A stretch of DNA of 37,860 nucleotides from Granulosicoccus sp. (GTDB taxonomy: Bacteria; Pseudomonadota; Gammaproteobacteria; Granulosicoccales; Granulosicoccaceae): NCBI GenBank assembly GCA_023301795.1, contig JALZVU010000219.1:1-37860 (forward strand), read 5' to 3'. The notes under the pieces are model-generated. The model saw only the letters and a program-made list of their open reading frames with translations, made no database searches and had not been told where the DNA came from. Shown here in pieces: positions 26,495 to 34,390 of this stretch. Numbering within the stretch: position 1 is the stretch's first letter; every line of letters begins with the position of its first letter. A program made the translations under genes and the position numbers.

Positions 26495-27358
26495 ATGACT
26501 CGAGTAACCATCGTCACAGGCCTGTCAGGCTCCGGCAAAAGTGTGGCACTGCACACATTGGAGGATGAAGGCTTCTACTGCATAGACAATCTGCCTTCGC
26601 ACCTGCTGTCAGACATCATCGACAAACTGCTGGCCAGCGGCTCGAATCTCTATGAAAAACTGGCTATAGGCATCGACATGCGGAGCGAAAGAGCTTCTGC
26701 CGACAATCTGCTGAAATTACTCAAGGAGCTGCGCGCGCGCCAAGATGCACAGGTAGAGGTGCTTTTCCTCGATACGGATCGCTCCACTCTAGTGACACGT
26801 TTTTCTGAAACCCGCCGAAAACACCCCTTGAGCACTCAGGACCTGCCCCTGATCAGTGCTATCGATGAAGAGGCGCGATTGCTCGAACCCGTAAAATCTA
26901 CAGCGGAATTAGTCGTCGACACCTCCGCGCTGAACTTGCATGATCTTCGTGACATCATCGGCACTTATCTACTGGGAAAGACCAAGGTAGGACTTGCACT
27001 TATTTTTCAGTCATTCGGCTTCAAACACGGCACTCCGGCCAGCACGGATTTCATGTTCGACGTGCGCTGTCTTCCTAATCCGCATTGGGAACCAAACTTG
27101 CGCGCCTTTGATGGCCGCGAACAACCCATCATCAAATTTCTCGAGTCGCAATCTGACGTACAGGATATGCGTAATGATATTCAGGAGTTTGTTACACGCT
27201 GGCTTCCAAGGTTCGAAGATGAAAACCGAGCCTACCTGACTGTCTCGGTAGGCTGCACTGGCGGACGCCATCGTTCGGTGTATCTGGTAGAACAACTGAG
27301 CAACTACTTTGGTGCAAGCCGCGACAATGTGTCGCGCCGCCATCGTGAATTACGTTAA
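26495..27358 (+). CDS. rapZ: RNase adapter protein RapZ
   Basis: Nucleotide-binding protein which in E. coli directs RNase E to the small RNA GlmZ and so tunes amino-sugar synthesis. The 287 residues include Walker A GLSGSGKS at residue 8, CIDNLPSHLL near 30, SFGFKHGTP near 171 and the C-terminal VSVGCTGGRHRSVYLVEQL (short landmarks SVGCTGG and HRSVYL). It starts 3 nt after hprK. In Xanthomonas a mannose-type EIIA gene follows; here HPr comes directly. Confidence 0.97.
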   Translation: MTRVTIVTGLSGSGKSVALHTLEDEGFYCIDNLPSHLLSDIIDKLLASGSNLYEKLAIGIDMRSERASADNLLKLLKELRARQDAQVEVLFLDTDRSTLVTRFSETRRKHPLSTQDLPLISAIDEEARLLEPVKSTAELVVDTSALNLHDLRDIIGTYLLGKTKVGLALIFQSFGFKHGTPASTDFMFDVRCLPNPHWEPNLRAFDGREQPIIKFLESQSDVQDMRNDIQEFVTRWLPRFEDENRAYLTVSVGCTGGRHRSVYLVEQLSNYFGASRDNVSRRHRELR

Positions 27359-27440
27359 TTGTTGCAGTGTCATCAACAACAAGCTGCGTTACCCGTTTGC
27401 TGGTTACACTACAACCACTCGAAGAGAAAAGAGTTTTATT

Positions 27441-27710
27441 GTGATAACGCGCGAACTTCCCATCATTAATAAATTAGGCTTGCATGCACGTGCCGCAGCG
27501 AAACTGGTCAAACTCTCGTCATCTTTTGAGGCTAGTATAGATATTGAGAAAGACGGCCAGCGTGTAAACAGCAAAAGTATCATGGGCGTCATGATGCTGG
27601 CAGCCAGTTGCGGCTCACAAGTGACACTCACTGCCGAAGGCAATGATGAGACTGCTGCCATGAATGCCATTACTGATCTGATTAATCGTCGCTTCGACGA
27701 AGAGGAGTAG
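27441..27710 (+). CDS. ptsH: Phosphocarrier protein HPr (NPr-type position)
   Basis: Small phosphocarrier between enzyme I and EIIA. Starting at the GTG at 27441, the product is 89 residues. This start places the phosphorylated histidine at the canonical H15 (KLGLHARAA) and the regulatory serine at S46 (NSKSIMGVMML). The open frame continues upstream into rapZ, but that part is not HPr. With HprK and a classical enzyme I next to it, it probably takes phosphate at both H15 and S46. Because it sits in the rpoN-ptsN cluster, ptsO would be an equally fair name. Confidence 0.93.
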   Translation: MITRELPIINKLGLHARAAAKLVKLSSSFEASIDIEKDGQRVNSKSIMGVMMLAASCGSQVTLTAEGNDETAAMNAITDLINRRFDEEE

Positions 27711-27715
27711 CGCAC

Positions 27716-29479
27716 ATGAGCCTGATGTTTACCGGCATCGGAGTCTCTCGGGGTATCGCTATTGGCGATGCCTATCTGCTGCGACGTAACCAAATTGATG
27801 TTACGTCACGCTCGCTTTCCAAAAAATCCGTACCCGTAGAAATCCGGCGACTCAAACGTGCGCTCAAGATTGCGCGCCAACAGCTGCTGGATACGCGTGA
27901 CAACATACCCAAAGATGCACCCACTGATGTCAGTTCTTTCATTGAGACGCATATCCTTATGCTCGATGACGATGCACTCTCGCAACGTCCCATCGAAATC
28001 ATAAAAGCTGAGTTAATCAACGCTGAAGCAGCGCTACAGAAACAAAGAGAAGAATTGGGCCGTGTGTTTGGCTCCATGGAAGATTCCTACCTGGCCACTC
28101 GGATAGACGATGTCAATCACGTCATCGACTCTGTGCTTCGGGCATTGGATGGAGGCGCTGAACCTGTTGTCGGGTCAGAGAACTGGAAAGGCCAGATTAT
28201 TGTTGCGGACGATCTGACACCCGCTGACACTGTCGCCATGCAGCATCACGGCGTTGCAGGGTTTGTTACTGAAACGGGTGGGCAGTTATCACATACCGCC
28301 ATATTGGCCAGAAGCCTGGGAATTCCGGCCATCGTTGGCGTATCCAATATACGCCGGTACGTGAAAGCGGGAGAGATTCTCACTCTGGATGGCAACGCCG
28401 GCATGGTGTTGGCGGAACCCACAGCGGAGATGCTCACCAACTTCAAACGACGCCAGAAAGAGACGCGCTTACAACAAAAAGAGCTTGGCAAGCTCATCGA
28501 CACAGACGCCATTACACTCGACGGGGTAGCGCTCAAGCTGTCTGCCAATATCGAGATAGAAGATGATTTGAAAGCGTTAAAACGTGTCAATGCTAATGGT
28601 GTCGGTTTGTACCGCACCGAATTCCTTTACATGAACAGGCCCACGATCCCGACCGAACAGGAGCACTACAAGGTTTACACCAAGGTAGTACGGGCATTGA
28701 AGGGCGAAACACTGACAATCAGAACAGCGGATCTTGGTGCTGACAAGCAGCTTTCAGGCAGCGCCGCAGCTGCAAGTGCTGTTGCAAGCAGACCACTTTC
28801 ACACAACCCTGCCATGGGATTGCGCGGCATACGTCTATGCCTGAGTGAGACCCATTTATTCATACCCCAGCTTCGCGCTATTCTCAGAGCATCAGCCAAG
28901 GGCTCCATTCGCATGCTCATCCCCATGCTCACCAACATCAGTGAGGTAGAGCAATGCCTGCAACTTGTCGAGCAAGTTAAGCAAAAACTGCGCGCAGAAA
29001 ACATCGCGTTTGACGAAAAAATGCCAGTGGGTGCCATGATCGAAGTACCCGCGGCTGCCATATCAGCGCATCTGTTTGCCGAACGCCTCGATTTTCTGTC
29101 GATCGGCACCAACGATCTTATTCAGTACACATTGGCAATAGACCGAATTGATGATCAGGTTAACTACCTGTACGACCCGCTTCATCCAGCGGTACTGCAT
29201 CTGATAAAAATGATTATTGAGGCAGGAAAAGCGGCAGGTATTCCCGTGGCTATGTGCGGCGAAATGGCGGGTGATGTTCGCTATGTCAGAATTCTGTTAG
29301 GCCTTGGCCTGACAGATTTCAGCATGCCCCCTAATCTGATACTAGAGACAAAGAAGACGCTTATAGCAGCCAGACGTGCCACGGTTAAAAAGCAGGTTAT
29401 AGCCCTGATGGCAACAGCCCATACACCAGAGGAACGACATCGCATTCTGGATAAGATCAATTCGGTGACAGCCAAATAA
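27716..29479 (+). CDS. ptsI: Phosphoenolpyruvate-protein phosphotransferase (enzyme I)
   Basis: Starts the PTS relay by taking phosphate from PEP and passing it to HPr. The 587 residues match classical enzyme I in length: N-terminal HPr-binding helical domain, phosphohistidine loop GGQLSHTAILARSLGIPA, and the PEP-binding barrel with GLYRTEFLYMNR, MIEVPAA, FLSIGTNDLIQYTLA and MCGEMAGD. There is no GAF domain, so it is not the PtsP (EI-Ntr) type usually found with PtsN. A good GGAG lies in the end of the HPr gene, eight bases before ATG. Confidence 0.96.
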   Translation: MSLMFTGIGVSRGIAIGDAYLLRRNQIDVTSRSLSKKSVPVEIRRLKRALKIARQQLLDTRDNIPKDAPTDVSSFIETHILMLDDDALSQRPIEIIKAELINAEAALQKQREELGRVFGSMEDSYLATRIDDVNHVIDSVLRALDGGAEPVVGSENWKGQIIVADDLTPADTVAMQHHGVAGFVTETGGQLSHTAILARSLGIPAIVGVSNIRRYVKAGEILTLDGNAGMVLAEPTAEMLTNFKRRQKETRLQQKELGKLIDTDAITLDGVALKLSANIEIEDDLKALKRVNANGVGLYRTEFLYMNRPTIPTEQEHYKVYTKVVRALKGETLTIRTADLGADKQLSGSAAAASAVASRPLSHNPAMGLRGIRLCLSETHLFIPQLRAILRASAKGSIRMLIPMLTNISEVEQCLQLVEQVKQKLRAENIAFDEKMPVGAMIEVPAAAISAHLFAERLDFLSIGTNDLIQYTLAIDRIDDQVNYLYDPLHPAVLHLIKMIIEAGKAAGIPVAMCGEMAGDVRYVRILLGLGLTDFSMPPNLILETKKTLIAARRATVKKQVIALMATAHTPEERHRILDKINSVTAK

Positions 29480-29483
29480 ACTG

Positions 29484-30827
29484 ATGAGCGAAATAGAACA
29501 AGAGCAGCAATCAAGCACACTGGCTGACAACATCAGCGATGGCTCGCTGGCCTCTGCCCGCACCATCATGGTGGCAATGCATCCGGCAGAAATTGCCGAC
29601 GCTCTTGAAGCACTACCACCCGCACGTCGCCGAATATTGTGGGAACTGATTGAGCCGGATCTTGAAGGTGAGATCCTGATGGAAGTGCACGACGAGGTTC
29701 GAGAGAGCCTGGTGCGCGACATGGATATGGAAGAGTTGGTGGCAGCCACCGAACAGCTCGACCTGGATGATCTTGCTGACTTCATACAATCACTGCCTGA
29801 AAAACTTACCGCTGATGTGCTGGCTGGCATGGACCGCCAGGATCGGACGCGTCTGGAACAGGTACTTGCCTACCCTGAAGACAGCGCGGGTGGTCTGATG
29901 AACCTGGACACCATCACCGTACGTGGTAATGTCAGCCTCGATGTGGTGCTGCGTTTTTTACGACGCAGAGGCGAAATGCCAAGACACACCGATCGGCTGT
30001 GGGTCACCGACCGGTATGGGCGCTACAGAGGTGAACTGCCATTACGTGTTTTGTTGACCACAAGCCCGGATACGCTGGTTAATGATGTACTTACACACAG
30101 AACAGAACCCCTTCATGTGCTCACTAAAGACACAGATGTTGCCAGAGCGTTCGAGGATTTCGATCTTGTCTCAGCACCAGTAATTGACGATAACAATTTG
30201 CTGATCGGGCGAGTCACCATTGATGATGTAGTTGATGTCATTCGTGAGACAGCCGAGCAATCCGTCATGAGCATGGCGGGTCTGAAGCAAGAGGACGATA
30301 TATTTGCACCGGTTCTGCGCAGTACACGCAAGCGTGCATTGTGGCTGGGAGTCAATCTATTGACTGCTCTTCTAGCCTCTTGGGTAATTGCCCAATTTGA
30401 AGGCACACTTGAACGCATAGTCACGCTTGCAGTGCTGATGAGCGTTGTTCCCAGTATGGGCGGCATTGCCGGTAGCCAAACCTTAACGCTGGTTATTCGC
30501 GGGCAGGCGCTCAACCAGATAAGCAAAAGCAACCTGCGCGACCTACTCACGCGCGAAGTGGCCATAGGCCTGCTAAATGGTATTTTGTGGGCCATGATTG
30601 TGGCGGTGCTGGTGTGGGTCTGGTTTGGTGATCAGCAGATCGGTCTTATCATCGGTGCTGCACTGATCGTCAACCTGGTCACTGCCGCTTACGCTGGAGC
30701 TATGTTGCCTGTGCTCATGCGTCGCTTTGGTATTGACCCTGCGCTCGCGGGTGGCGTGGCACTGACCACCATCACCGATGTAGTCGGACTGGCAACCTTT
30801 TTGGGTCTTGCCACCCTCCTCTTATAG
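29484..30827 (+). CDS. mgtE: Magnesium transporter MgtE
   Basis: Mg2+-gated Mg2+ channel in the inner membrane. The 447 residues have the acidic N domain of MgtE helices (about 20-130, HPAEIADALEALPP), a CBS pair (about 130-255) and five membrane helices (about 285-447) with the conserved pore region PSMGGIAGSQTLTLVIRG and DPALAGGVALTTITDVVG (split in the sequence by two helices). It begins 4 nt after ptsI, so it is co-transcribed with the PTS genes, as in Xanthomonas. Confidence 0.95.
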   Translation: MSEIEQEQQSSTLADNISDGSLASARTIMVAMHPAEIADALEALPPARRRILWELIEPDLEGEILMEVHDEVRESLVRDMDMEELVAATEQLDLDDLADFIQSLPEKLTADVLAGMDRQDRTRLEQVLAYPEDSAGGLMNLDTITVRGNVSLDVVLRFLRRRGEMPRHTDRLWVTDRYGRYRGELPLRVLLTTSPDTLVNDVLTHRTEPLHVLTKDTDVARAFEDFDLVSAPVIDDNNLLIGRVTIDDVVDVIRETAEQSVMSMAGLKQEDDIFAPVLRSTRKRALWLGVNLLTALLASWVIAQFEGTLERIVTLAVLMSVVPSMGGIAGSQTLTLVIRGQALNQISKSNLRDLLTREVAIGLLNGILWAMIVAVLVWVWFGDQQIGLIIGAALIVNLVTAAYAGAMLPVLMRRFGIDPALAGGVALTTITDVVGLATFLGLATLLL

Positions 30828-30858
30828 CTATCTACTTTTCACCTGAGTACTCTCACCG

Positions 30859-31254
30859 ATGAATAAAGGAGCGATTTTCGCAGCAGTAATTCTCGCGCTG
30901 TATATCGGCGTTGAAGCTTACGCGATACGCAAGGTGAGTCACCGCATAGAACCCGGGTACATTCATGCCATGCTGGTAAAAGCGCAGAGCGCTACCGAGC
31001 AGTGCAATTCTGAAGCACTTGACTACGCACCACGGTTTTCTCAAACCTTATCGCGCGTTACTGCCAGTTACCGTCAGGCCTTAGCTGATGCCGATCCGAA
31101 GTTGACCTCAACGGACATCGATCTTAAATTGAACGAAGAGATCCTGAATGCGCAGGCTGCTGTTACCAACGCAATCACATCGTTAGGCTGCGCAGATCCG
31201 GAGCTCAAAGCACACTTTCAGCGTTACCGGATCTACGCGAAAAAAACTCGCTAG
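30859..31254 (+). CDS. Small membrane-anchored protein of unknown function
   Basis: Not recognised. The 131 residues begin with one hydrophobic helix (about 5-23, IFAAVILALYIGVEAYAI), either a membrane anchor or an uncleaved signal. The rest is polar, mostly helical by pattern, with two cysteines (CNSE near 49 and GCADPE near 113) that could pair outside the cytoplasm, and a basic end (RYRIYAKKTR). It follows mgtE by 31 nt and may belong to the same transcript. Its last 4 nt overlap the convergent DUF3391 gene. Confidence 0.7.
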   Translation: MNKGAIFAAVILALYIGVEAYAIRKVSHRIEPGYIHAMLVKAQSATEQCNSEALDYAPRFSQTLSRVTASYRQALADADPKLTSTDIDLKLNEEILNAQAAVTNAITSLGCADPELKAHFQRYRIYAKKTR

Positions 31255-31643
31255 GGTGTTATCGGTTTGCACCTACCTACTAGACGGTGAGTACTTTTAG
31301 ATGACACCTTCGCCAACTTCGTTGTTTGCACGTCGGCATATTCGCAAGCGTCTTGCACTTGTCTAAGCAGCTCGTTGCTGTCGATGACAAACCCCTGAAA
31401 CATGAACCGGGTTTGCTCCCACGGCTTATCGAGTTCGTTAACGTACATACCCACTTCTAGCTGGCTACAGTGTACCCAGCGTCGATCGGCTACTGGCCGT
31501 GTTGATATCGTGCAATCGAGCCGGCTGTTTGAGCTGGCAGTCTTGCGGTTGGTAGATTTTTTAGCATTGCTGAAGAACATAGCGGCAATCTCCGTTGTCG
31601 GGCTAAAACCCGATCTCGTTGTCGATGGGTGGAGATTACTCAT
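31251..31643 (-). CDS. Stand-alone DUF3391-like protein (HD-GYP N-terminal domain without the HD-GYP part)
   Basis: The central part (about residues 55-115) reads like the DUF3391 domain that precedes HD-GYP cyclic-di-GMP phosphodiesterases: LEVGMYVNELDKPWEQTRFMFQGF, seen in short pieces as VGMYV, ELDKPW and FMFQGFVI, then a helix ending CEYADV. The protein stops about 20 residues later, with no HD or GYP motif in this frame or downstream. The first 50 residues are Ser/Thr/Lys-rich and look disordered, and no ribosome-binding site supports the ATG at 31643, so the true start is uncertain; an ATG at codon 22 is the alternative. It may be a regulator or a relic. Confidence 0.65.
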   Translation of the reverse strand: MSNLHPSTTRSGFSPTTEIAAMFFSNAKKSTNRKTASSNSRLDCTISTRPVADRRWVHCSQLEVGMYVNELDKPWEQTRFMFQGFVIDSNELLRQVQDACEYADVQTTKLAKVSSKSTHRLVGRCKPITP

Positions 31644-31806
31644 GCCAAGGCCACACTGCCAGCGAATTGGCGAAAGATCGAGAGGCTGTGCACGCTTTGC
31701 AGCACGTGTTTCGAGAGTATGAGAATGCGTTCACATCGGTATTGACAATGCCATGACGTTACTTCTGAAGTGACAATTTTACGACGCATAATCGATTGAT
31801 TCAGGG

Positions 31807-31837
31807 TTATCCCAAGCTTATCCACAGCTTATACCCA
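31807..31837 (+). promoter_or_regulatory. Three DnaA-box-like sites at 11-bp spacing
   Basis: TTATCCCAA (31807-31815), TTATCCACA (31818-31826, perfect DnaA box) and TTATACCCA (31829-31837) are on the same strand and start exactly 11 bp apart. The outer two match the consensus at 7 of 9 bases. DnaA control of ribonucleotide reductase genes is known from E. coli nrdAB. Confidence 0.6.
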
Positions 31838-31874
31838 AGTTCTACACGATACATCCACCGATCAACCCTGAAAA

Positions 31875-31890
31875 CCACAACATCTAGTGT
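31875..31890. promoter_or_regulatory. nrdR box: NrdR-like box 1
   Basis: CCACAACATCTAGTGT matches the symmetric form ACACTATATATAGTGT at 12 of 16 positions and keeps all six invariant bases of the published NrdR consensus (acaCwAtATaTwGtgt). It is paired with box 2, whose start is 31 bp away, three helical turns. Confidence 0.6.
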
Positions 31891-31905
31891 TCATTTCGAG
31901 CACAA

Positions 31906-31921
31906 CAGCTAGATATAGTGT
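31906..31921. promoter_or_regulatory. nrdR box: NrdR-like box 2
   Basis: CAGCTAGATATAGTGT matches 12 of 16 positions and keeps the six invariant bases. It contains TATAGT (31914-31919), a possible -10 hexamer, so NrdR binding would block that promoter. Confidence 0.65.
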
Positions 31922-32044
31922 CTGGAGCATTGACCCGACGTGGCTTACAACGCTACACTTCGCCTCCCTTCGATGAACGCGACGCGTAACCTCTGCAATC
32001 GCTAATTTGCGCAGAGTTAATGCACACAGTCATCAAAGTTAACT

Positions 32045-32060
32045 ACACTACATGTAGCGC
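32045..32060. promoter_or_regulatory. nrdR box: NrdR-like box 3
   Basis: ACACTACATGTAGCGC matches 12 of 16 positions with all six invariant bases. It is paired with box 4, 32 bp away. Confidence 0.65.
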
Positions 32061-32076
32061 AAGGAGTGGCGCTGCA

Positions 32077-32092
32077 ACACCATATATAGTGC
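32077..32092. promoter_or_regulatory. nrdR box: NrdR-like box 4
   Basis: ACACCATATATAGTGC matches 14 of 16 positions, the best of the four, and keeps the six invariant bases. It contains TATAGT and lies about 90 bp before the nrdJa start. Confidence 0.75.
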
Positions 32093-32183
32093 TTCTCACC
32101 AACCACTATAAACCTCAAGGATTGAGAAAAACCCAAACAACTGCCGCCCCATGCACCGGCACGATAAGGAGAATACGGTTTCG

Positions 32184-34379
32184 ATGAGCACTGACGTCCT
32201 CGCCATTAAATCCATACCCGCAAAGGCTTCCGCTGCCCAGCCGGCTTCCAGAGCCGCTGCACCCAAAGCACTGCCATTGCAAGAAACTTCACTGGATATC
32301 TGGGATAAGAAGTACAGACTCAAAACCAAAGAAGGCGACAACGTAGATGGGAACATTCATGACACGCTAAAGCGTGTAGCTCGTGCACTGGCCGATGTGG
32401 AACGTTCTGATAAAGAACGTGAGTTCTGGTACGGCGAGTTCCTCTGGGCTCTGGAGCAAGGCGCCATCCCTGCAGGACGCATTACCTCCAACGCAGGTGC
32501 GCTGGCTCACAAACCTGCCACCTCCACTATTAACTGCACAGTCAGTGGCACCATCACCGACTCCATGGATGACATTCTGGGTAAAGTCCACGAAGCAGGA
32601 CTCACCTTGAAAGCTGGCTGCGGAATCGGCTACGACTTCTCCACACTGCGTCCACGTGGCGCCTATGTCTCTGGTGCAGGTGCCTACACATCGGGCCCAT
32701 TGTCCTTCATGGATATCTTCGACAAAATGTGTTTCACCGTATCGTCAGCAGGTGGTCGGCGTGGTGCTCAAATGGGCACATTCGACGTGCGCCATCCTGA
32801 CGTGCTGGAGTTCATCAAGGCTAAACGCGAGGACGGCAGATTACGCCAGTTCAACCTGTCTCTATTAATCACTGAAGATTTCATCCAGGCTGTAAAGGCT
32901 GATGAACAATGGCAGCTAGCGTTTCCTGTTCGCCAGAAAGAGCTGGACGATGGCGATATCGAGCTTGACAACCCTGACCAGATTGTCTGGCGTGACTGGC
33001 CTTCCCATGATCAGGTAGTCGCCAATAGTGAAGGCCTGGTGGCCTGCCGTATTTACCGTACTCTGCCTGCTCGTCGTTTGTGGGATCTGATCATGGCATC
33101 TACCTACGACTTCGCAGAACCCGGTTTCATCCTCATCGACAAAGTCAACGAGATGAACAACAACTGGTTTGATGAATCTATCCGCGCAACCAACCCTTGT
33201 GGTGAGCAGCCCTTGCCACCTTACGGTGCATGTTTGCTGGGATCGATTAACCTCACCCGTTTTGTTCTGGATCCATTCACAGACACAGCCCGTTTTGACT
33301 GGGAGCGGTTCACCAGTACCGTAGAGATTTTTACGCGCATGCTAGACAACGTGGTCGAAATTAACGGACTACCACTGGAACAGCAACGTAACGAGATCCG
33401 TCGCAAGCGTCGCCATGGCATGGGCTATTTGGGTCTGGGTTCATCGTTGACACTCATGGGCCTGCGCTATGGCAGCGAAAAATCCCTGGAATTTACCGAA
33501 AAAGTCACTCGTGAACTGGCAATGGCTGGTTGGCGTGCAGCCCTTACCCTGTCAAAGGAAAAAGGACCAGCCCCCATCATGGACGAAACCTTCGGCGTCA
33601 CTGCAGAGATGCTTCGAAAGCGCCCCGAAATGAAAACTGACGGTTATAAAATCGGTGATCTGGTGACTGGCAAAATTTTGCATGCCCGTTACAGCCGCTA
33701 CATGCAGCGTATAGCCGAAATCGACCCCGAACTGGTAGAGCAGCTGGCCCAACATGGCGCGCGTTTCTCTCACCACAGCTCCATCGCACCCACCGGCACT
33801 ATTTCACTGTCATTGGCCAACAATGCCAGTAACGGTATAGAGCCAAGCTTTGCGCATCACTACGCGCGCAACGTTATTCGCGAAGGACGCAAGAGTAAGG
33901 AAAAAGTCGATGTTTTCTCTTATGAGCTGCTTGCCTACCAGGCACTTGTGAATGACAAAGCCATGCCATACAGCGACGACGCTGAAGCCCAGCTACCTGA
34001 CTATTTCATGTCAGCTGATGACATCACGCCCAAGGATCACGTAGCTGTACAGGCAGCTGCCCAGCGCTGGATTGATTCCTCTATCTCCAAAACAGCCAAT
34101 GTCCCTACAGACTTCCCATTTGAGGAATTCAAGGACATCTACATGTACGCCTACGATCAAGGACTGAAAGGCTGCACCACCTTTCGCTTTAACCCTGAGA
34201 ATTTTCAAGGCGTACTGGTCAAGGAGCAGGATCTTGCAGATACCGAGTACGAGTTCACACTGGACGACGGCTCAACTATTAGCGTTAAAGGTAACGAAGA
34301 GATCGAATACGACGGCGAGATGCACACAGCCGCTAACTTGTACGATGCCTTGAAAGAAGGCTACTACGGCAAACTGTAG
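32184..34379 (+). CDS. nrdJa: Class II (adenosylcobalamin-dependent) ribonucleotide reductase, large part NrdJa
   Basis: Makes deoxyribonucleotides with a radical generated from adenosylcobalamin. With the ATG at 32184 (MSTDVLAIKS) the product is 731 residues; AAGGAG lies 12 nt upstream, a long but usable spacing. An in-frame ATG at 32151 has no ribosome-binding site. Family motifs: INCTVSGT with the first redox cysteine, LKAGCGIGYDFSTLRPRG, AGGRRGAQM, the radical-cysteine loop NPCGEQPLPPYGACLLGSINL (short pieces NPCGE and GACLLGSINL), SSIAPTGTIS and GCTTFRFNPE. There is no ATP-cone at the N-terminus, and the C-terminal cysteine pair is missing; it lies in the next gene. This is not the class I NrdA. 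Confidence 0.93.
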   Translation: MSTDVLAIKSIPAKASAAQPASRAAAPKALPLQETSLDIWDKKYRLKTKEGDNVDGNIHDTLKRVARALADVERSDKEREFWYGEFLWALEQGAIPAGRITSNAGALAHKPATSTINCTVSGTITDSMDDILGKVHEAGLTLKAGCGIGYDFSTLRPRGAYVSGAGAYTSGPLSFMDIFDKMCFTVSSAGGRRGAQMGTFDVRHPDVLEFIKAKREDGRLRQFNLSLLITEDFIQAVKADEQWQLAFPVRQKELDDGDIELDNPDQIVWRDWPSHDQVVANSEGLVACRIYRTLPARRLWDLIMASTYDFAEPGFILIDKVNEMNNNWFDESIRATNPCGEQPLPPYGACLLGSINLTRFVLDPFTDTARFDWERFTSTVEIFTRMLDNVVEINGLPLEQQRNEIRRKRRHGMGYLGLGSSLTLMGLRYGSEKSLEFTEKVTRELAMAGWRAALTLSKEKGPAPIMDETFGVTAEMLRKRPEMKTDGYKIGDLVTGKILHARYSRYMQRIAEIDPELVEQLAQHGARFSHHSSIAPTGTISLSLANNASNGIEPSFAHHYARNVIREGRKSKEKVDVFSYELLAYQALVNDKAMPYSDDAEAQLPDYFMSADDITPKDHVAVQAAAQRWIDSSISKTANVPTDFPFEEFKDIYMYAYDQGLKGCTTFRFNPENFQGVLVKEQDLADTEYEFTLDDGSTISVKGNEEIEYDGEMHTAANLYDALKEGYYGKL

Positions 34380-34390
34380 AGAGAGCCAAC

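Larger units (their letters stand above)
31644..32183. other. Regulatory region upstream of nrdJa
   Basis: About 540 bp without a gene, between the divergently read DUF3391 gene and nrdJa. It holds three DnaA-box-like sites (31807-31837) and four NrdR-like boxes in two pairs (31875-31921 and 32045-32092). The boxes at 31906 and 32077 each contain TATAGT, a good -10 match, so two promoters under NrdR control are possible. No cobalamin riboswitch was recognised, though the enzyme uses adenosylcobalamin. Confidence 0.7.

Noticed and set aside
31807-31837. DnaA-box cluster as a chromosome origin
   Set aside because: No dnaA, dnaN or gidA genes nearby and no adjacent AT-rich unwinding region; control of nrdJ fits better.
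32184-34379. Annotation as class I NrdA
   Set aside because: Motifs are of the class II type, no nrdB follows, and the redox cysteines are in a separate NrdJb.
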